Part shown: piece after piece, positions 26,579 to 37,187 of the stretch | Layout: each line of letters begins with the position of its first letter | Numbering within the stretch: position 1 is the first letter of the stretch | Position numbers and translations under genes: made by a program | Notes under the pieces: generated by a model | What the model was told of the DNA's origin: nothing | Seen by the model: the letters and a program-made list of their open reading frames with translations, nothing else | Database searches by the model: none | DNA from: Cysteiniphilum marinum | GTDB lineage: Bacteria; Pseudomonadota; Gammaproteobacteria; Francisellales; Francisellaceae | NCBI RefSeq assembly: GCF_014857925.1 | Contig: NZ_JACYVZ010000002.1 | Coordinates: forward strand, 62,001-126,000 | Direction: 5' to 3' | DNA: 64,000 nt

Positions 26579-27370
26579 ATGCATGACAAACCTACTAAAT
26601 CATCTATTACCAACATTAAACCCGTTGTGTTTATCACAGGAGCAAGCTCGGGCTTCGGTGCTGAAATGGCACGCAAGTATAATGCCAACGGTCACCCCGT
26701 CATTTTAACCGCGCGCCGCTTTGGGCATTTGCAAGCATTAGCTAAAACACTCAATCAAGACTACCCCATTCATGTTGCTGAGCTGAATGTCACCGATAAA
26801 AATGCCATTGATCAAGTCATTGTTGCACTACCTAAACAGATGAAAAACATTGGCATTTTGATTAATAATGCAGGCTTAGCATTGGGGTTATCTTCTTTCC
26901 AAGATGCCGATGAGCTTGATTTTGAAACCATGATTAATACCAATATTAATGGTCTGTTATATGTTACCAAGCGCATATTGCCATTGATGCTTGATAACAA
27001 CCATGGTCATATTATTAACATCGGCTCGATTGCTGCTAATTGGCCCTATCCTGGTGGGCATGTCTATTGTGCCAGCAAAGCATTTGTTCAACAGTTTTCA
27101 CGTGCATTACGCTCTGATCTTCAGGGCAAAAATATTCGTGTCACCGATATTGAACCTGGACTTGCGCAAACTGAGTTTTCCGTAGTGCGCTTTAAGGGAG
27201 ATGCTCAAAAAGCTAATCAAGTGTATGACCAAACTGAACCATTGCTTGCGCATGATATTGCTGAGATTGTTTATTTCACGACATCATTGCCTCAACATAT
27301 CAACATCAACACACTTGAGGTAATGCCAACCTGCCAAAGTTGGGCACCATTAAATGTCACTAGATCATAA
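26579..27370 (+). CDS. Short-chain dehydrogenase/reductase (YdfG-like)
   Basis: 263 residues from the ATG at 26579; an ATG at 26513 would add 22 residues of unlike composition (MIVALFFRTLCLYSP). The glycine-rich NAD(P) loop is VFITGASSGFGAEMARKY, followed by LTARR with an arginine that favours NADPH. NNAG appears as ILINNAGLALG. The catalytic residues are Ser in NIGSIAANWPYPGG, Tyr in YCASK and the following Lys. The DIEPGLAQTEFSVVRF motif resembles YdfG, an NADP-dependent 3-hydroxy acid dehydrogenase. Substrate is not shown by the sequence. It is divergent from the RNB gene and followed by a transporter gene after 78 bp. Confidence 0.85.
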   Translation: MHDKPTKSSITNIKPVVFITGASSGFGAEMARKYNANGHPVILTARRFGHLQALAKTLNQDYPIHVAELNVTDKNAIDQVIVALPKQMKNIGILINNAGLALGLSSFQDADELDFETMINTNINGLLYVTKRILPLMLDNNHGHIINIGSIAANWPYPGGHVYCASKAFVQQFSRALRSDLQGKNIRVTDIEPGLAQTEFSVVRFKGDAQKANQVYDQTEPLLAHDIAEIVYFTTSLPQHININTLEVMPTCQSWAPLNVTRS

Positions 27371-27448
27371 CAATCGCTAGCATTACGCTCTTTGTGAGGT
27401 TTATACTTATTTTCTATAATATTTACAACGGGCACGGGAAAAGAGTTT

Positions 27449-28333
27449 ATGTGGAGCATCTTATCATTAATCGTTGCGCAAATGGTGACAGGGATCAACA
27501 TCACCGGCTCTAAATTTTTGGTGTCACACTTATCGATTATTGCCTTACTTGAAATACGTTTTGTTGTTGGCAGCCTTGTTCTTTTGGCATGTATCCCCTT
27601 TATCAAAAAAACCAATAATGCACAAAGCACCATTTCATCACTTAACAAGAAAGATTGGCTGATTGTGATTGCCCAAGCGCTATGTGCCGGCATGTTTTTT
27701 AATCTTTTGATGCTCTCGGGGATTCAATTCACCAGTGCCAGTATGGCAGGACTTATCAGCAGCACATTGCCGGCAATGATCATTATCTTATCTTTTATTA
27801 TTTTCCGCCAACGCATTACTCGTTTTAAAGCACTATGTATTCTCTTTGCCACCATTGGCTTAATTGCGATTAATGGTTCAAGTCTATCAGGCAGTGACTT
27901 TTCAGCCTTATCTATTATTGGAGATATGATCATTTTTTTAGCGATGATTCCCGAGGCACTTTATTATGTCATTAGCAAATTTAAAAACGCTCAATTACCC
28001 GCAGTGAAATCAGCCTTTTTGATGAACCTCATTAATGCGATTGCAATGATTCCATTGTTGTTTTTTGCTAATTGGCACGAGCTCATTGGTTTAAGTTTCA
28101 ATGCTTATTTTATTTTACTCTTAGTATCTGTTGCCTCTGCTTTATTCTATCTGTTCTGGTTTATGGGATGCGATCAGGTCAGCTCAAGTACCGCAGGGCT
28201 TGTGACTGCGGCAATGCCAATCTCAACATTGGCATTTTCATTTATTTTCTTAGGCGAGCATATCACCCTAGTACAAGGCATCGGTACTTTGCTGATTTTA
28301 CTATCTATCGTATTTGGCGCCAGAAAAGGTTAA
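27449..28333 (+). CDS. DMT-superfamily (EamA) transporter
   Basis: 294 residues, about ten hydrophobic segments in two halves of five, typical of EamA/RhaT-like transporters. The first half has FLVSHLSIIALLEIRFVVGS and the phase LLMLSGIQFTSASMAGLISS. The second half ends in GLVTAAMPISTLAFSFIFLG and GEHITLVQGIGTLLIL, the repeat signature. Such proteins move small metabolites such as amino acids; the substrate is not identifiable. GTG or ATG alternatives were not needed because the ATG at 27449 opens the first helix at once. Confidence 0.85.
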   Translation: MWSILSLIVAQMVTGINITGSKFLVSHLSIIALLEIRFVVGSLVLLACIPFIKKTNNAQSTISSLNKKDWLIVIAQALCAGMFFNLLMLSGIQFTSASMAGLISSTLPAMIIILSFIIFRQRITRFKALCILFATIGLIAINGSSLSGSDFSALSIIGDMIIFLAMIPEALYYVISKFKNAQLPAVKSAFLMNLINAIAMIPLLFFANWHELIGLSFNAYFILLLVSVASALFYLFWFMGCDQVSSSTAGLVTAAMPISTLAFSFIFLGEHITLVQGIGTLLILLSIVFGARKG

Positions 28334-28376
28334 TTATCGCTTAGTAACGATGTATAAACAAATTGCACCAGCTAGT

Positions 28377-28432
28377 ACCTCTCCCCTTGCGGGATCGCTC
28401 GTGCGGCTTAAGCTGCACGGGTGAGGGGGAAA
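28377..28432. repeat. REP-like hairpin, family B copy 3
   Basis: ACCTCTCCCCTTGCGGG and the inner palindrome CGTGCGGCTTAAGCTGCACG, closing with GGTGAGGGGG. It is inverted relative to the copy at 9203 and lies between two convergent transporter genes, where it could act as a bidirectional terminator-like structure. Confidence 0.6.
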
Positions 28433-28455
28433 TTAAAATACAAGCTATTCTTGAT

Positions 28456-29868
28456 TCATCGCTTAGCAATCACAAATCGTCTTAACAATAAACATAAAAA
28501 AGCGCCGACTATCGTTAAGACAATAAACAACTGTAAACCTTCAGACATTCCAGTTTTAATACTATGGATATCACCAGTCACAGGTGCCCACTGAGCAATG
28601 ACACCGGCAAGTTTACCGCCAATACCAAGGGTTACCAACCAGATCCCCATGTATAAAGAGACATAATTAGGTGGTGCTAACTTTGTGATAAGTGACAAAC
28701 CAATTGCTGATAGTGATAGCTCACTGATTGCCATAATCAAAAAGGCGATGATCATGTATACTGCAGGAACGCCTTGACCTTTAGATGTTAACTGAATACC
28801 AACCCAAATAACTAGGAAAACAACGGCGAGTAAGATAAAACCGATATTAAATTTATCAATATCCTGCACTGCTTTGCCTTTGCGTTCTAATGACAACCAC
28901 AGTTTCCCCATAAAGAAACCAAAGATGAGCACACCTGCTGATTCAAAGCTTAAAAACTGCGAGTCTAAAATATGCAACCCAAAGAAATCATTACTTACTC
29001 CTTTTGAGATAAATAACAACACTGAAATAAAGATCTGAAAAAATAGCGCCCAATATAAAATTGACAACACAAAAAAGATAAAGGCAACAATGACATTGCG
29101 CCAATATTTTTTTTGCGCTGAGACAAGCATAACAATAAAGCACCCCAATCCCGCAACTGTAATGGCAACATTGGCAATGATTGGGTTTTTCAACACCAAA
29201 AAGACCACCACAAAATACACTGCTAAGATTAGAGTGGTTTTAGCAACAATGGCTAAATTGATTCTCACTTCTTTGATATGCTTTGCCAAAATAAAAAAGC
29301 CGACGATCAAATTGATAAGCACCAACATTGATACGATCAAACTTGAGTAAAAAGGTGCGGCAAAGCCATAGGTTTCACTTAAGTAAGAGGCGACAAATAA
29401 TGCGGCAAAGCCCCCTAAATTAATGCCAACATAAAAGATATTGAAGCCAAAATCACGCTGCCCTTCTGTCGCATTGGTCTTATCGTAAAAACGTCCGATA
29501 AATGAGCTTATATTTGATTTAATCAATCCCGTACTAATTGAAATAAATGAAAGACCCAGAAAAAGTAAGTTTTCAGAGCTTGCAATGGCTAGCACTAAGC
29601 TGCCAGCAATCATAAACATCACACCAAGTGTTGCCGCACGGTAATAGCTGATGAGCTTATCGGCAATATACCCACCAACGAGTGCTGAGATATATACCAT
29701 GCTAAGCACCGTACCAACAAGAGAGGCACCCTTTGCCTCAGGTAAATTAAATTTATGAATCAAAAAGAAGATAAGTAATGACTGAATCACATAGTAGCTA
29801 TAGCGCTCACCAAATTCAGTTAAGCTTGCGATGGTTAGGACACTACCTTGCCCTTTTAATACGTTCAT
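28456..29868 (-). CDS. Proton-dependent oligopeptide transporter (POT/PTR family)
   Basis: 470 residues with about 14 membrane segments. The N-terminal signature SLTEFGERYSYYVIQSLLIF matches the ExxERFxYY proton-binding motif of the POT family. GGYIADKLISYYRAATLG is the first loop motif, and FNIFYVGINLGGFAALFVAS is the second family signature. The family imports di- and tripeptides or related compounds with protons. The gene is monocistronic. Whether it belongs to the DtpA/B or DtpD subgroup cannot be told. Confidence 0.92.
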   Translation of the reverse strand: MNVLKGQGSVLTIASLTEFGERYSYYVIQSLLIFFLIHKFNLPEAKGASLVGTVLSMVYISALVGGYIADKLISYYRAATLGVMFMIAGSLVLAIASSENLLFLGLSFISISTGLIKSNISSFIGRFYDKTNATEGQRDFGFNIFYVGINLGGFAALFVASYLSETYGFAAPFYSSLIVSMLVLINLIVGFFILAKHIKEVRINLAIVAKTTLILAVYFVVVFLVLKNPIIANVAITVAGLGCFIVMLVSAQKKYWRNVIVAFIFFVLSILYWALFFQIFISVLLFISKGVSNDFFGLHILDSQFLSFESAGVLIFGFFMGKLWLSLERKGKAVQDIDKFNIGFILLAVVFLVIWVGIQLTSKGQGVPAVYMIIAFLIMAISELSLSAIGLSLITKLAPPNYVSLYMGIWLVTLGIGGKLAGVIAQWAPVTGDIHSIKTGMSEGLQLFIVLTIVGAFLCLLLRRFVIAKR

Positions 29869-29966
29869 ATATTTCTCTAATTGTTTTCCCTAGAAAGGAT
29901 AACATTCGATAACAAAAGTAAGTAAAAGGCAAGAAATATATACCCAGCACAAACCATTTTACAGAA

Positions 29967-30078
29967 TTGCTTGCTTTGCACTTCCCGCGCTTTTACCAAG
30001 TTGAATTTTGGCAATAGTCCTAGCTATTACCTGCAATCCAACTTGGCAAAATCCTCACAAACTGCTTTGCAACTAAAC
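29967..30078. repeat. Long imperfect palindrome between POT transporter and tdh genes
   Basis: Arms TTGCTTGCTTTGCACTTCCC and, on the other side, CTGCTTTGCAACTAA enclose CCAAGTTG (29997) and CAACTTGG (30039-30046), with AATAGTCCTAGCTATT at the centre. The whole 110 bases can fold as one interrupted hairpin. It may be a MITE remnant or a transcription barrier upstream of the POT transporter gene. Confidence 0.55.
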
Positions 30079-30123
30079 ACCGCAAAATGATTTATGATGG
30101 GTATAAAATATAAATTATTAGAC

Positions 30124-31173
30124 TTATGCCCAGTTCAAAATAACTTTACCGCACTGCCCTGATTTCATCAGTTCAAACCCTTCTAAGAAATCATCAACAT
30201 GAAATTGATGTGTGATTACAGGGTTTACATTTAAGCCTGAGCCAACCATGCTTGCCATCTTGTACCAAGTTTCATAGATCTCACGCCCGTAGATACCCTT
30301 TAAGTGCAAGCCTTTAAAAACGATATCATTCCATGGCACGGTGACTTCAGCACCACCAATACCTAACAAAGCAATGTTACCACCATTATTCATTGTCTGA
30401 ATCATCGCATTAATTGCTGCTTGATGCCCTGACATCTCAAGACCAACATCAAAGCCTTCGGTCATACCAAGATCGTTCATTGTCTCTTGTAACGCATTAG
30501 CTTGCTCAGTTGCTGTTTTATAGTCTTTGACATTTAGGGCAACACTCGCCCCCATTTGCCTTGCCAGCTCTAAGCGATAATCATTAATATCAGTAATCAC
30601 AATATGCTTAGCACCGACGTGACGCGCAATTGCCACTGCCATAATGCCAATGGGACCGGCACCTGTAATCAGTACATCTTCACCGGTAAGATCAAAAGAT
30701 AGCGCGGTATGTACGGCATTACCAAAAGGATCAAACATGCTAGCAATATCATCACTGACATAATGAGGTACTTTAAAGGTATTCTCCGCAGGAATCGCTA
30801 AATACTCAGCAAACGCACCTTGACGATCAACACCAACACCGACAGTATTGCGACATAGATGACGCTTACCGGCACGGCAATTGCGACAAAACCCACAAGT
30901 GATATGCCCTTCACCTGAAACGCGATCACCAATTTTAAAGCCCTTAACCTCACAGCCTACGTCAACAATCTCACCAACAAACTCATGCCCAACTGCCATC
31001 GGTACTGGGATTGTTTTTTGCGACCACTCATCCCATAGATAAATATGCAAGTCCGTACCACAAATTGCTGTTTTCTTGACTTTGATCAACACATCATTAT
31101 GCCCAACTTCAGGAATAGGTAGCTCAGTCATCCAAATACCCGGCTCAGCTTTGAGCTTAGATAATGCCTTCAT
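30124..31173 (-). CDS. tdh: L-threonine 3-dehydrogenase
   Basis: 349 residues from the ATG at 31173 ([20 protein letters not shown]), matching the E. coli start; the longer frame to 31251 runs into kbl and is rejected. Zinc-dependent medium-chain dehydrogenase: catalytic Cys in [20 protein letters not shown], and the structural zinc cysteines in [18 protein letters not shown]. The NAD fold is [18 protein letters not shown]. It converts L-threonine to 2-amino-3-oxobutanoate, which Kbl cleaves to glycine and acetyl-CoA. It lies 13 bp after kbl on the same strand (kbl-tdh operon). Residues [20 protein letters not shown] closely follow E. coli. Confidence 0.97.
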   Translation of the reverse strand: MKALSKLKAEPGIWMTELPIPEVGHNDVLIKVKKTAICGTDLHIYLWDEWSQKTIPVPMAVGHEFVGEIVDVGCEVKGFKIGDRVSGEGHITCGFCRNCRAGKRHLCRNTVGVGVDRQGAFAEYLAIPAENTFKVPHYVSDDIASMFDPFGNAVHTALSFDLTGEDVLITGAGPIGIMAVAIARHVGAKHIVITDINDYRLELARQMGASVALNVKDYKTATEQANALQETMNDLGMTEGFDVGLEMSGHQAAINAMIQTMNNGGNIALLGIGGAEVTVPWNDIVFKGLHLKGIYGREIYETWYKMASMVGSGLNVNPVITHQFHVDDFLEGFELMKSGQCGKVILNWA

Positions 31174-31186
31174 TGTTTTGTGCATT

Positions 31187-32380
31187 TTAAATAATCCCCA
31201 TTTCCTTACCAACTTCAGTAAATGCCTGAACGGTTCTATCAATTTGCTCAAGCGTATGTGCAGCTGACATTTGTGTACGAATACGCGCTAAACCTTTAGG
31301 AACCACAGGATAGGAAAATGCAATCACATAAATACCTTTTTCAAGTAACTTCTCTGCCATTTCAGCAGCTTTTTTCTCTTCATATAACATCACAGGTATA
31401 ATTGGGTGTTCACCAGGAATCAAGTCAAAACCTGCTGCGGTCATTTTTTGTCTGAAATATTTTTGATTGCGTTGCAACACATCACGTCTGTCATCTGAGC
31501 TCATCGCCAATTTAATCGCTGCCATTGATGTTGCTGCAATCATCGGTGCTAAGGCATTTGAAAATAAATAAGGACGTGCTTTTTGTTTTAACATCTCAGC
31601 AATTGGCGCACGCGCTGCAACAAAGCCACCTGAAGCACCACCTAATGCTTTACCCAACGTACTGGTGATAATATCGACTCGGCCCTCAACACCGCAATAG
31701 CTTGGTGTACCACGCCCCTGTTCACCAATAAAACCGGTGGCATGCGAGTCATCCACCATCACAATGGCATTGTACTTATCCGCCAAATCGCAGACACCTT
31801 GTAAATTGGCAATAATACCATCCATTGAGAAAACACCATCAGTAACGATAAGCTTAAAGCGCGCACCTTTCTCATCAGCTGCTTGCAATTGCGCCTCAAG
31901 ATCACTCATATCATTATTTTTATAGCGAAAACGCATTGCTTTACACAAACGCACACCATCGATAATACTAGCGTGATTTAACGCATCACTAATCACCGCA
32001 TCTTCAGCAGTCAAGATAGACTCAAACACACCGCCATTAGCATCAAAACATGATGGGAACACAATCGTCTCTTCCATTTTTAGATATTGACTAATCAAAT
32101 CTTCAAGTTCTCTATGTGGCGTTTGTGTGCCACAAATAAAACGTACAGATGCCGCCCCATAACCATATTGATCGAGTGCTTTTTTAGCAGTTTCGACTAG
32201 GTCCTTATTATCGGCAAGTCCTAGATAATTATTCGCGCAAAAGTTAATAACGTTCGCCCCATTTTTAAGGGTAATATCTGAGGATTGAGGTGAGTGGATA
32301 ATACGCTCACCTTTGTACGTTCCTGCTTCTTTGATCTCATTAATCCCTTGACGTAAATGGTCATAAAATGCGTTATTCAT
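31187..32380 (-). CDS. kbl: Glycine C-acetyltransferase (2-amino-3-ketobutyrate CoA ligase)
   Basis: 397 residues. PLP-dependent alpha-oxoamine synthase: [37 protein letters not shown] (cofactor aspartate), and the PLP-lysine motif [20 protein letters not shown]. It cleaves 2-amino-3-oxobutanoate with CoA to glycine and acetyl-CoA. First gene of the kbl-tdh operon. ATG at 32380 gives [18 protein letters not shown]. Size and motifs are normal. Confidence 0.97.
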   Translation of the reverse strand: MNNAFYDHLRQGINEIKEAGTYKGERIIHSPQSSDITLKNGANVINFCANNYLGLADNKDLVETAKKALDQYGYGAASVRFICGTQTPHRELEDLISQYLKMEETIVFPSCFDANGGVFESILTAEDAVISDALNHASIIDGVRLCKAMRFRYKNNDMSDLEAQLQAADEKGARFKLIVTDGVFSMDGIIANLQGVCDLADKYNAIVMVDDSHATGFIGEQGRGTPSYCGVEGRVDIITSTLGKALGGASGGFVAARAPIAEMLKQKARPYLFSNALAPMIAATSMAAIKLAMSSDDRRDVLQRNQKYFRQKMTAAGFDLIPGEHPIIPVMLYEEKKAAEMAEKLLEKGIYVIAFSYPVVPKGLARIRTQMSAAHTLEQIDRTVQAFTEVGKEMGII

Positions 32381-32515
32381 CTTTAAGTTTCCTTATGTTA
32401 GTTTTTTATAGCAAATGAACTTGTGCCATTCTACCTGAGAAAACCTACTAGCGACAAGCAGAGAAAGGCAAACATCATTAATCTGTTAACATTCTATTAA
32501 TTCTGGCAAAACGAG

Positions 32516-32545
32516 TTGCCTGCTTTGTTTTGCCCTTGGTATGAT
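32516..32545 (+). promoter_or_regulatory. Predicted promoter upstream of ftsK
   Basis: TTGCCT (32516-32521) and TATGAT (32540-32545) are 18 bases apart, and the ftsK start follows 37 bases later with GAGGAA as ribosome site. Consensus match only. Confidence 0.4.
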
Positions 32546-32582
32546 AGATGCGTTTAATCTCGATGAATATGAGGAATAAAGA

Positions 32583-35153
32583 GTGGCGCTGCTGCGTAAA
32601 AGTAAGAAAAACACATCACAAAAAGCGGATTCCAAGAAAACAAGAGCCGACAAAACAGCTAAAACAGCAAAACAATCTGCCAATCAAGCAACCGTTAAAA
32701 AGGAGCTTCATCCACTGTTGGTTGATCGCTTACGGATTACTTGGCTTGTATTAATGGGTGCAATTGCCTTGTTTTTATTGTTATCACTTTTTTCATATAA
32801 CAGTAATGACCCCGGTTGGACGATCGCTCAATCACAAGATAAGGTCTACAACTACGCTGGCATTGTTGGTGCTTATACTGCCAACATTATCTTAAGCATC
32901 TGTGGCGTCTTTGGTTTTTTGATCCCCTTTTTATTGGTCTATGGCATTTGGCAGCTTTTCCTTGAGCGTAAAACCTTTGCTGAAAGTAGTATTCTGCTGA
33001 TGCTTATGCGTTTTGCCGGTGCTATTTTACTCATCTTTGCAGGTAGTGGGCTTGCACAAATTGCCCTGTCTGTTTTTAGTGTCTACATGCCTGAAGGTGC
33101 TGGTGGCATTCTAGGGCAAGAAGTCGCTAAATATGCCATTTTATACCTGAGCACTGCGGGTAGCATTTTGGTGCTTATTGTTGCTTTCGCCTTAGGTTTA
33201 ACCTTGTTCTCAGGTGGTTTTTGGATTCGCTCACTTGCCGCTCTTATTCGTTTTATTGTGATGACGCTAAAAGACTTCTTCACAAGCTCTGACGAAGAAA
33301 AAGAGCAAAGAGCACTTAAGCGCGCTGAACAAAAAGCACAAAAAGAAGCGCTAAAGCAGCAGAAAAAGGATGAAAAGGCACAATTAAAAGAGCAAAAATT
33401 ACTGACACAAAATGCAAAGAAAGAACAAAAGCAGCAACAGCAAGATAATTTGATTGCTGAGCATGACACACTTGATCACTTACACTACAATGCCCCAGAC
33501 ATCAATCAACGCATAGATGATCGCGAGATCTCTTTTGAACCTTTTGATGATGAATTCACACCAAAACCCCTAACAAAAGCGCTGGATGATGAGGTATTAC
33601 CTAAGATCGATGATATCCCTTTACCAGTACCTATAAATAAGTCATCAAAACCTAAAAAACCTAAAAATAAGACCGATAAAATTACTGGTCTACCATCATT
33701 AGATCTATTAGATGATCCTGAAGCAAAAAAAGAGCTTATCTCTAAAGAATTCTTACAAAAGATGGCGTTATTGGTAGAAGAGAAATTGGCCGATTTTGGT
33801 GTGCAGGTTAAAGTTGTTGGTAGTTATCCAGGACCCGTGATCACCCGTTTTGAAGTGGAACTTGCCCCAGGGGTTAAGGTTAGTAAATTAAGTGGTTTGG
33901 CGCAGGATTTAGCGCGTTCCCTATCAGCGGCACGTGTGCGTGTTGTTGAAGTCATTCCAGGCAAACCCTATGTAGGCCTTGAGCTACCAAATCAAAAGCG
34001 TGAAATGGTGCGTTTAAAAGAGGTATTGGCACATAAGAAGTTTATCGAATCTAGCTCCCCTTTGACCATGGGATTGGGCGTTGACATTGCAGGCACACCT
34101 GAAACAGCTAATCTTGCCAAAATGCCACATCTACTGGTTGCAGGAACCACAGGTTCTGGTAAATCAGTTGGTGTCAATGCGATGATTATCAGTATGCTGT
34201 ATAAGTCAACACCGGATGATCTGCGTCTTATTATGATTGATCCAAAAATGCTTGAGTTATCGATCTATGAAGGGATCCCTCATCTTTTGACACCGGTTGT
34301 TACTGATATGAATGAGGCGGCTAATGCGCTACGTTGGTGTGTCAAAGAAATGGATCGACGTTATGAGCTTATGGCAGCCGCGGGTGTCCGCAACATTGCC
34401 GGATTAAATGAGAAAATCCTTGAGGCTGAAAAATCAGGCGAGCCAATGAAAGATCCACTGTGGCTTAAGCTGCGCCCAGGACACGATGAAGATGCGCCAT
34501 TATTAGAGAAGCTACCTTACATCGTTGTCATTGCCGATGAGTTTGCCGATATGATGATGGTTGTGGGTAAAAAAGTGGAAGAGTTGATTGCACGCTTGGC
34601 ACAAAAAGCACGAGCAGCAGGTATTCACTTAATCCTTGCAACACAACGCCCATCGGTTGATGTTGTCACAGGTTTAATCAAAGCCAACATTCCAACACGT
34701 ATTGCCTTTCAAGTGTCATCAAAGATTGACTCACGCACCATTTTAGATCAACAAGGTGCTGAACAGCTTTTAGGTCATGGTGATATGCTTTATCTACCGC
34801 CTGGTTCAGGTGTACCTGCACGTGTGCATGGTGCTTTTGTCGATGATGATGAAGTGCATCGCGTGGTTGCCGCATGGAAAGAAATGGGCGAACCTGAGTA
34901 TATCGATAGCATCACCGCTAGTGAAGATGAAGAAGGAGGTAACAGCGAAGGAGGTGCTGATAGCACCGACCCACTATATGATGAAGCCGTTAAAATCGTA
35001 CTTGAAACACAGCGCGCATCAATTTCAAACATTCAGCGCCGCTTGCGTATTGGTTATAACCGCTCAGCACGTTTAATTGAGGAAATGGAAGCAGCTGGTC
35101 TTGTGAGTGAAATGCAAAGCAACGGTATGCGCGAAGTACTGGTAAAAAGGTGA
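32583..35153 (+). CDS. ftsK: DNA translocase FtsK
   Basis: 856 residues from a GTG at 32583, preceded by GAGGAA at good distance. Four to five membrane helices occupy about 60 to 215. A lysine/glutamine-rich linker ([20 protein letters not shown]) follows. Then come the alpha domain and the motor, with Walker [16 protein letters not shown] near residue 520, Walker [18 protein letters not shown], and a [20 protein letters not shown] segment. The last 65 residues form the gamma winged helix ([20 protein letters not shown]) that reads KOPS sites. FtsK pumps chromosome dimers to the division septum and activates XerCD at dif. lolA follows after 3 bp, as in many gammaproteobacteria. Confidence 0.97.
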   Translation: MALLRKSKKNTSQKADSKKTRADKTAKTAKQSANQATVKKELHPLLVDRLRITWLVLMGAIALFLLLSLFSYNSNDPGWTIAQSQDKVYNYAGIVGAYTANIILSICGVFGFLIPFLLVYGIWQLFLERKTFAESSILLMLMRFAGAILLIFAGSGLAQIALSVFSVYMPEGAGGILGQEVAKYAILYLSTAGSILVLIVAFALGLTLFSGGFWIRSLAALIRFIVMTLKDFFTSSDEEKEQRALKRAEQKAQKEALKQQKKDEKAQLKEQKLLTQNAKKEQKQQQQDNLIAEHDTLDHLHYNAPDINQRIDDREISFEPFDDEFTPKPLTKALDDEVLPKIDDIPLPVPINKSSKPKKPKNKTDKITGLPSLDLLDDPEAKKELISKEFLQKMALLVEEKLADFGVQVKVVGSYPGPVITRFEVELAPGVKVSKLSGLAQDLARSLSAARVRVVEVIPGKPYVGLELPNQKREMVRLKEVLAHKKFIESSSPLTMGLGVDIAGTPETANLAKMPHLLVAGTTGSGKSVGVNAMIISMLYKSTPDDLRLIMIDPKMLELSIYEGIPHLLTPVVTDMNEAANALRWCVKEMDRRYELMAAAGVRNIAGLNEKILEAEKSGEPMKDPLWLKLRPGHDEDAPLLEKLPYIVVIADEFADMMMVVGKKVEELIARLAQKARAAGIHLILATQRPSVDVVTGLIKANIPTRIAFQVSSKIDSRTILDQQGAEQLLGHGDMLYLPPGSGVPARVHGAFVDDDEVHRVVAAWKEMGEPEYIDSITASEDEEGGNSEGGADSTDPLYDEAVKIVLETQRASISNIQRRLRIGYNRSARLIEEMEAAGLVSEMQSNGMREVLVKR

Positions 35154-35156
35154 TAA

Positions 35157-35894
35157 ATGAACAATATACAAAAAATACAGCCATTGATTAAATATGGCCT
35201 TTTAGGTTTAACCTCCGTTACCCTACTCTCTAGCGCACTATTAAAACCTGCGTTTGCAGCGGACAAAAACAACACACCAGTAGCAACTAAAACCACCTCC
35301 CTTGAGAGCACTAAAAATATTAAGAATACTGAAAATATCAAAAACAATGATGCTAATAGTACATTGTTTACGTTATTAACCAACCTTAAAAACATGCATG
35401 CCAAATTTCGTCAAAGTCTAGTTAATCCACAACAAGGCATTAAAGAAACGAGTATAGGTGAGTTATGGGTGAGCAAACCAAGCTTTTTTAAATGGCAGGT
35501 TGAGTCCCCACAAAAACAAATGCTGCTATCTAATGGTCAAAAACTTTGGAACTATGATGAAGATTTAGAGCAAGTGACAATTAGCGAGGTGCCTAAAAAC
35601 ATCTCGCAAGCGCCCTATTTACTGCTATTAACCGGTGATAGCAAAGTATTGCAAAAACTCTTTAGTATCACGCAAAATGGTGAGCACACTTATCGCTTAA
35701 CACCTAAAGTGAATGATCAGTCTTTGATTAAATATATCAATATTACTTTCGCTGACAGCACACCAAAGTCCATGCTTATCCAAACAGAAGTTGGACAGTC
35801 CACGCATATTGAGTTTTATGATATTTCCACTGCAAAGATCCCCGCTAAAACCTATGACTTCACGCCACCTGAAGGAGTTGATGTATTAGGCTAG
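35157..35894 (+). CDS. lolA: Outer-membrane lipoprotein carrier protein LolA
   Basis: 245 residues with a signal segment near residues 9 to 37 ending PAFAADKN. Family motifs: NLKNMHAKFRQSL, GELWVSKPSFFKWQVESPQK, QKLWNYDEDLEQVTI, and YLLLLTGDSKVL. LolA takes lipoproteins from LolCDE across the periplasm to LolB. A threonine- and asparagine-rich insertion (about 40 to 70) before the domain is unusual. It is translationally close to ftsK (3-bp gap). Confidence 0.9.
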   Translation: MNNIQKIQPLIKYGLLGLTSVTLLSSALLKPAFAADKNNTPVATKTTSLESTKNIKNTENIKNNDANSTLFTLLTNLKNMHAKFRQSLVNPQQGIKETSIGELWVSKPSFFKWQVESPQKQMLLSNGQKLWNYDEDLEQVTISEVPKNISQAPYLLLLTGDSKVLQKLFSITQNGEHTYRLTPKVNDQSLIKYINITFADSTPKSMLIQTEVGQSTHIEFYDISTAKIPAKTYDFTPPEGVDVLG

Positions 35895-35926
35895 AAATAG
35901 CTTTGACGATAATAATGCCTACGTAG

Positions 35927-35945
35927 GGGCGTATTGCATACGCCC
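35927..35945. repeat. Short GGGCGTAT/ATACGCCC hairpin repeat
   Basis: Perfect 8-bp stem with a 3-base loop (TGC) inside CTACGTAGGGGCGTATTGCA. No T-run follows, so it is not a classic terminator. It lies between lolA and the antiporter gene. Confidence 0.6.
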
Positions 35946-35972
35946 TATAAACATAATAAACAAGGATTATTC

Positions 35973-37187
35973 ATGCATACGCTTGAAACGCTTAAACACC
36001 TATTTACCCTACCGCTAGATAATCCTGTGAGCATTTTTGCCGTTGTTTTAGCACTTATTCTTGCGGCCAAAGTGATTTGTCATTACAGTAAAATACCGAG
36101 CATCATCGGGCTGATTGTCACCGGTATTATCGTCGGCCCCCATGCTTTAAATATTTTAGATCAAAACCTTGCGGTAACGATTTTTGCTACCACGGGGCTC
36201 CTTTATATTATGTTTCTAGCTGGTCTTGAGCTTGAGATGAAAGAGTTTAAACTACATAAACGCAAGAGCATACTCTTTGGCATACTGACCTTTATTATTC
36301 CTTTTGCTATAGGTTTCCCCGTGTTTTATTATGCCTTTGGTTTTCAAGTTAATGCAGCCATTTTAGTTGCGATTATGTTTTCAACGCACACCTTAATTGC
36401 TTACCCGATGGTCAGTAAAAAAGGACATGCCAAACGCCAAGCAGTTGCCATTGCCGTGGGCGGCACCATTATTACCGATACGGTAGTACTACTTATTCTG
36501 GCATTGGTTACCGGACTTCATCAAGAAGGTAGCAGTATGATGATGCTGATAAGTCTTGTCATTGGTTTTATCTTTTTCAGTCTTATTGCCTTTGTTGTTA
36601 TCCCCTATATTGCTAAAGGATTTTTTTATCTCTTTGCCCGCAAGAAAAGTCTGCATTACACCTTTGTATTATTAGTCGTTTTTCTGTTGGCATTACTTGC
36701 TGAGATCATTAGCGTTGATGCGATTATTGGCGCGTTTTTTGCAGGTCTGTCCTTAAATCGTTTTGTTGCCAAAAAGAAAAAGTTAAAAGCCGAAATTCAT
36801 TTTATTGGTGACACCTTATTTATTCCGGTTTTCCTGATTAGCGTTGGTATGATTGTGAACTTACATGTGCTTGTTGATATTCATCATGTCTTAGGTATCG
36901 CGATTACTTTAATCATTGTTGCGCTTTTAAGTAAATGGCTTGCCGCAAAATTTACCCAGATTACACTTAAACTGTCCCCCCTTGATGGTCGTTTAATCTT
37001 TGGCTTAAGTAGCGCGCACGCTGCTGCAACTTTAGCGATTATTTTGGTCGGCTATAAAACGGGGATTTTAAGTAATGCGATTTTAAATAGTACCATTTTG
37101 CTGATTTTAATCAGCTGCTTAACTGCCTCATTGGTTACAGCAAACACACTGAAACATTTGTCAAAAAAGGAGACTCACGGTGGCTAA
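35973..37187 (+). CDS. Cation/proton antiporter (CPA2, KefB-like membrane domain)
   Basis: 404 residues from the ATG at 35973, chosen because AAGGA is 8 bases upstream; a longer frame begins at 35934. About 12 membrane segments without the TrkA-N domain of Kef proteins. Signature parts are IPSIIGLIVTGIIVGPHALN, YIMFLAGLELEMKEFK, and the GTIITDTVVLLILALVTG segment; the latter two carry the acidic residues used for ion exchange. It exchanges Na+ or K+ for H+. The stop overlaps the start of the M20 gene by 8 bases, so the two are probably coupled. Confidence 0.88.
   Translation: MHTLETLKHLFTLPLDNPVSIFAVVLALILAAKVICHYSKIPSIIGLIVTGIIVGPHALNILDQNLAVTIFATTGLLYIMFLAGLELEMKEFKLHKRKSILFGILTFIIPFAIGFPVFYYAFGFQVNAAILVAIMFSTHTLIAYPMVSKKGHAKRQAVAIAVGGTIITDTVVLLILALVTGLHQEGSSMMMLISLVIGFIFFSLIAFVVIPYIAKGFFYLFARKKSLHYTFVLLVVFLLALLAEIISVDAIIGAFFAGLSLNRFVAKKKKLKAEIHFIGDTLFIPVFLISVGMIVNLHVLVDIHHVLGIAITLIIVALLSKWLAAKFTQITLKLSPLDGRLIFGLSSAHAAATLAIILVGYKTGILSNAILNSTILLILISCLTASLVTANTLKHLSKKETHGG

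Noticed and set aside
31174-31251. Extended tdh start ([12 protein letters not shown]...)
   Set aside because: It runs into kbl, and the E. coli-like start [12 protein letters not shown] at 31173 explains the conserved N-terminus.
35927-35945. Rho-independent terminator of lolA
   Set aside because: The GGGCGTAT/ATACGCCC stem is strong but is followed by TATAAAC rather than a T-run.
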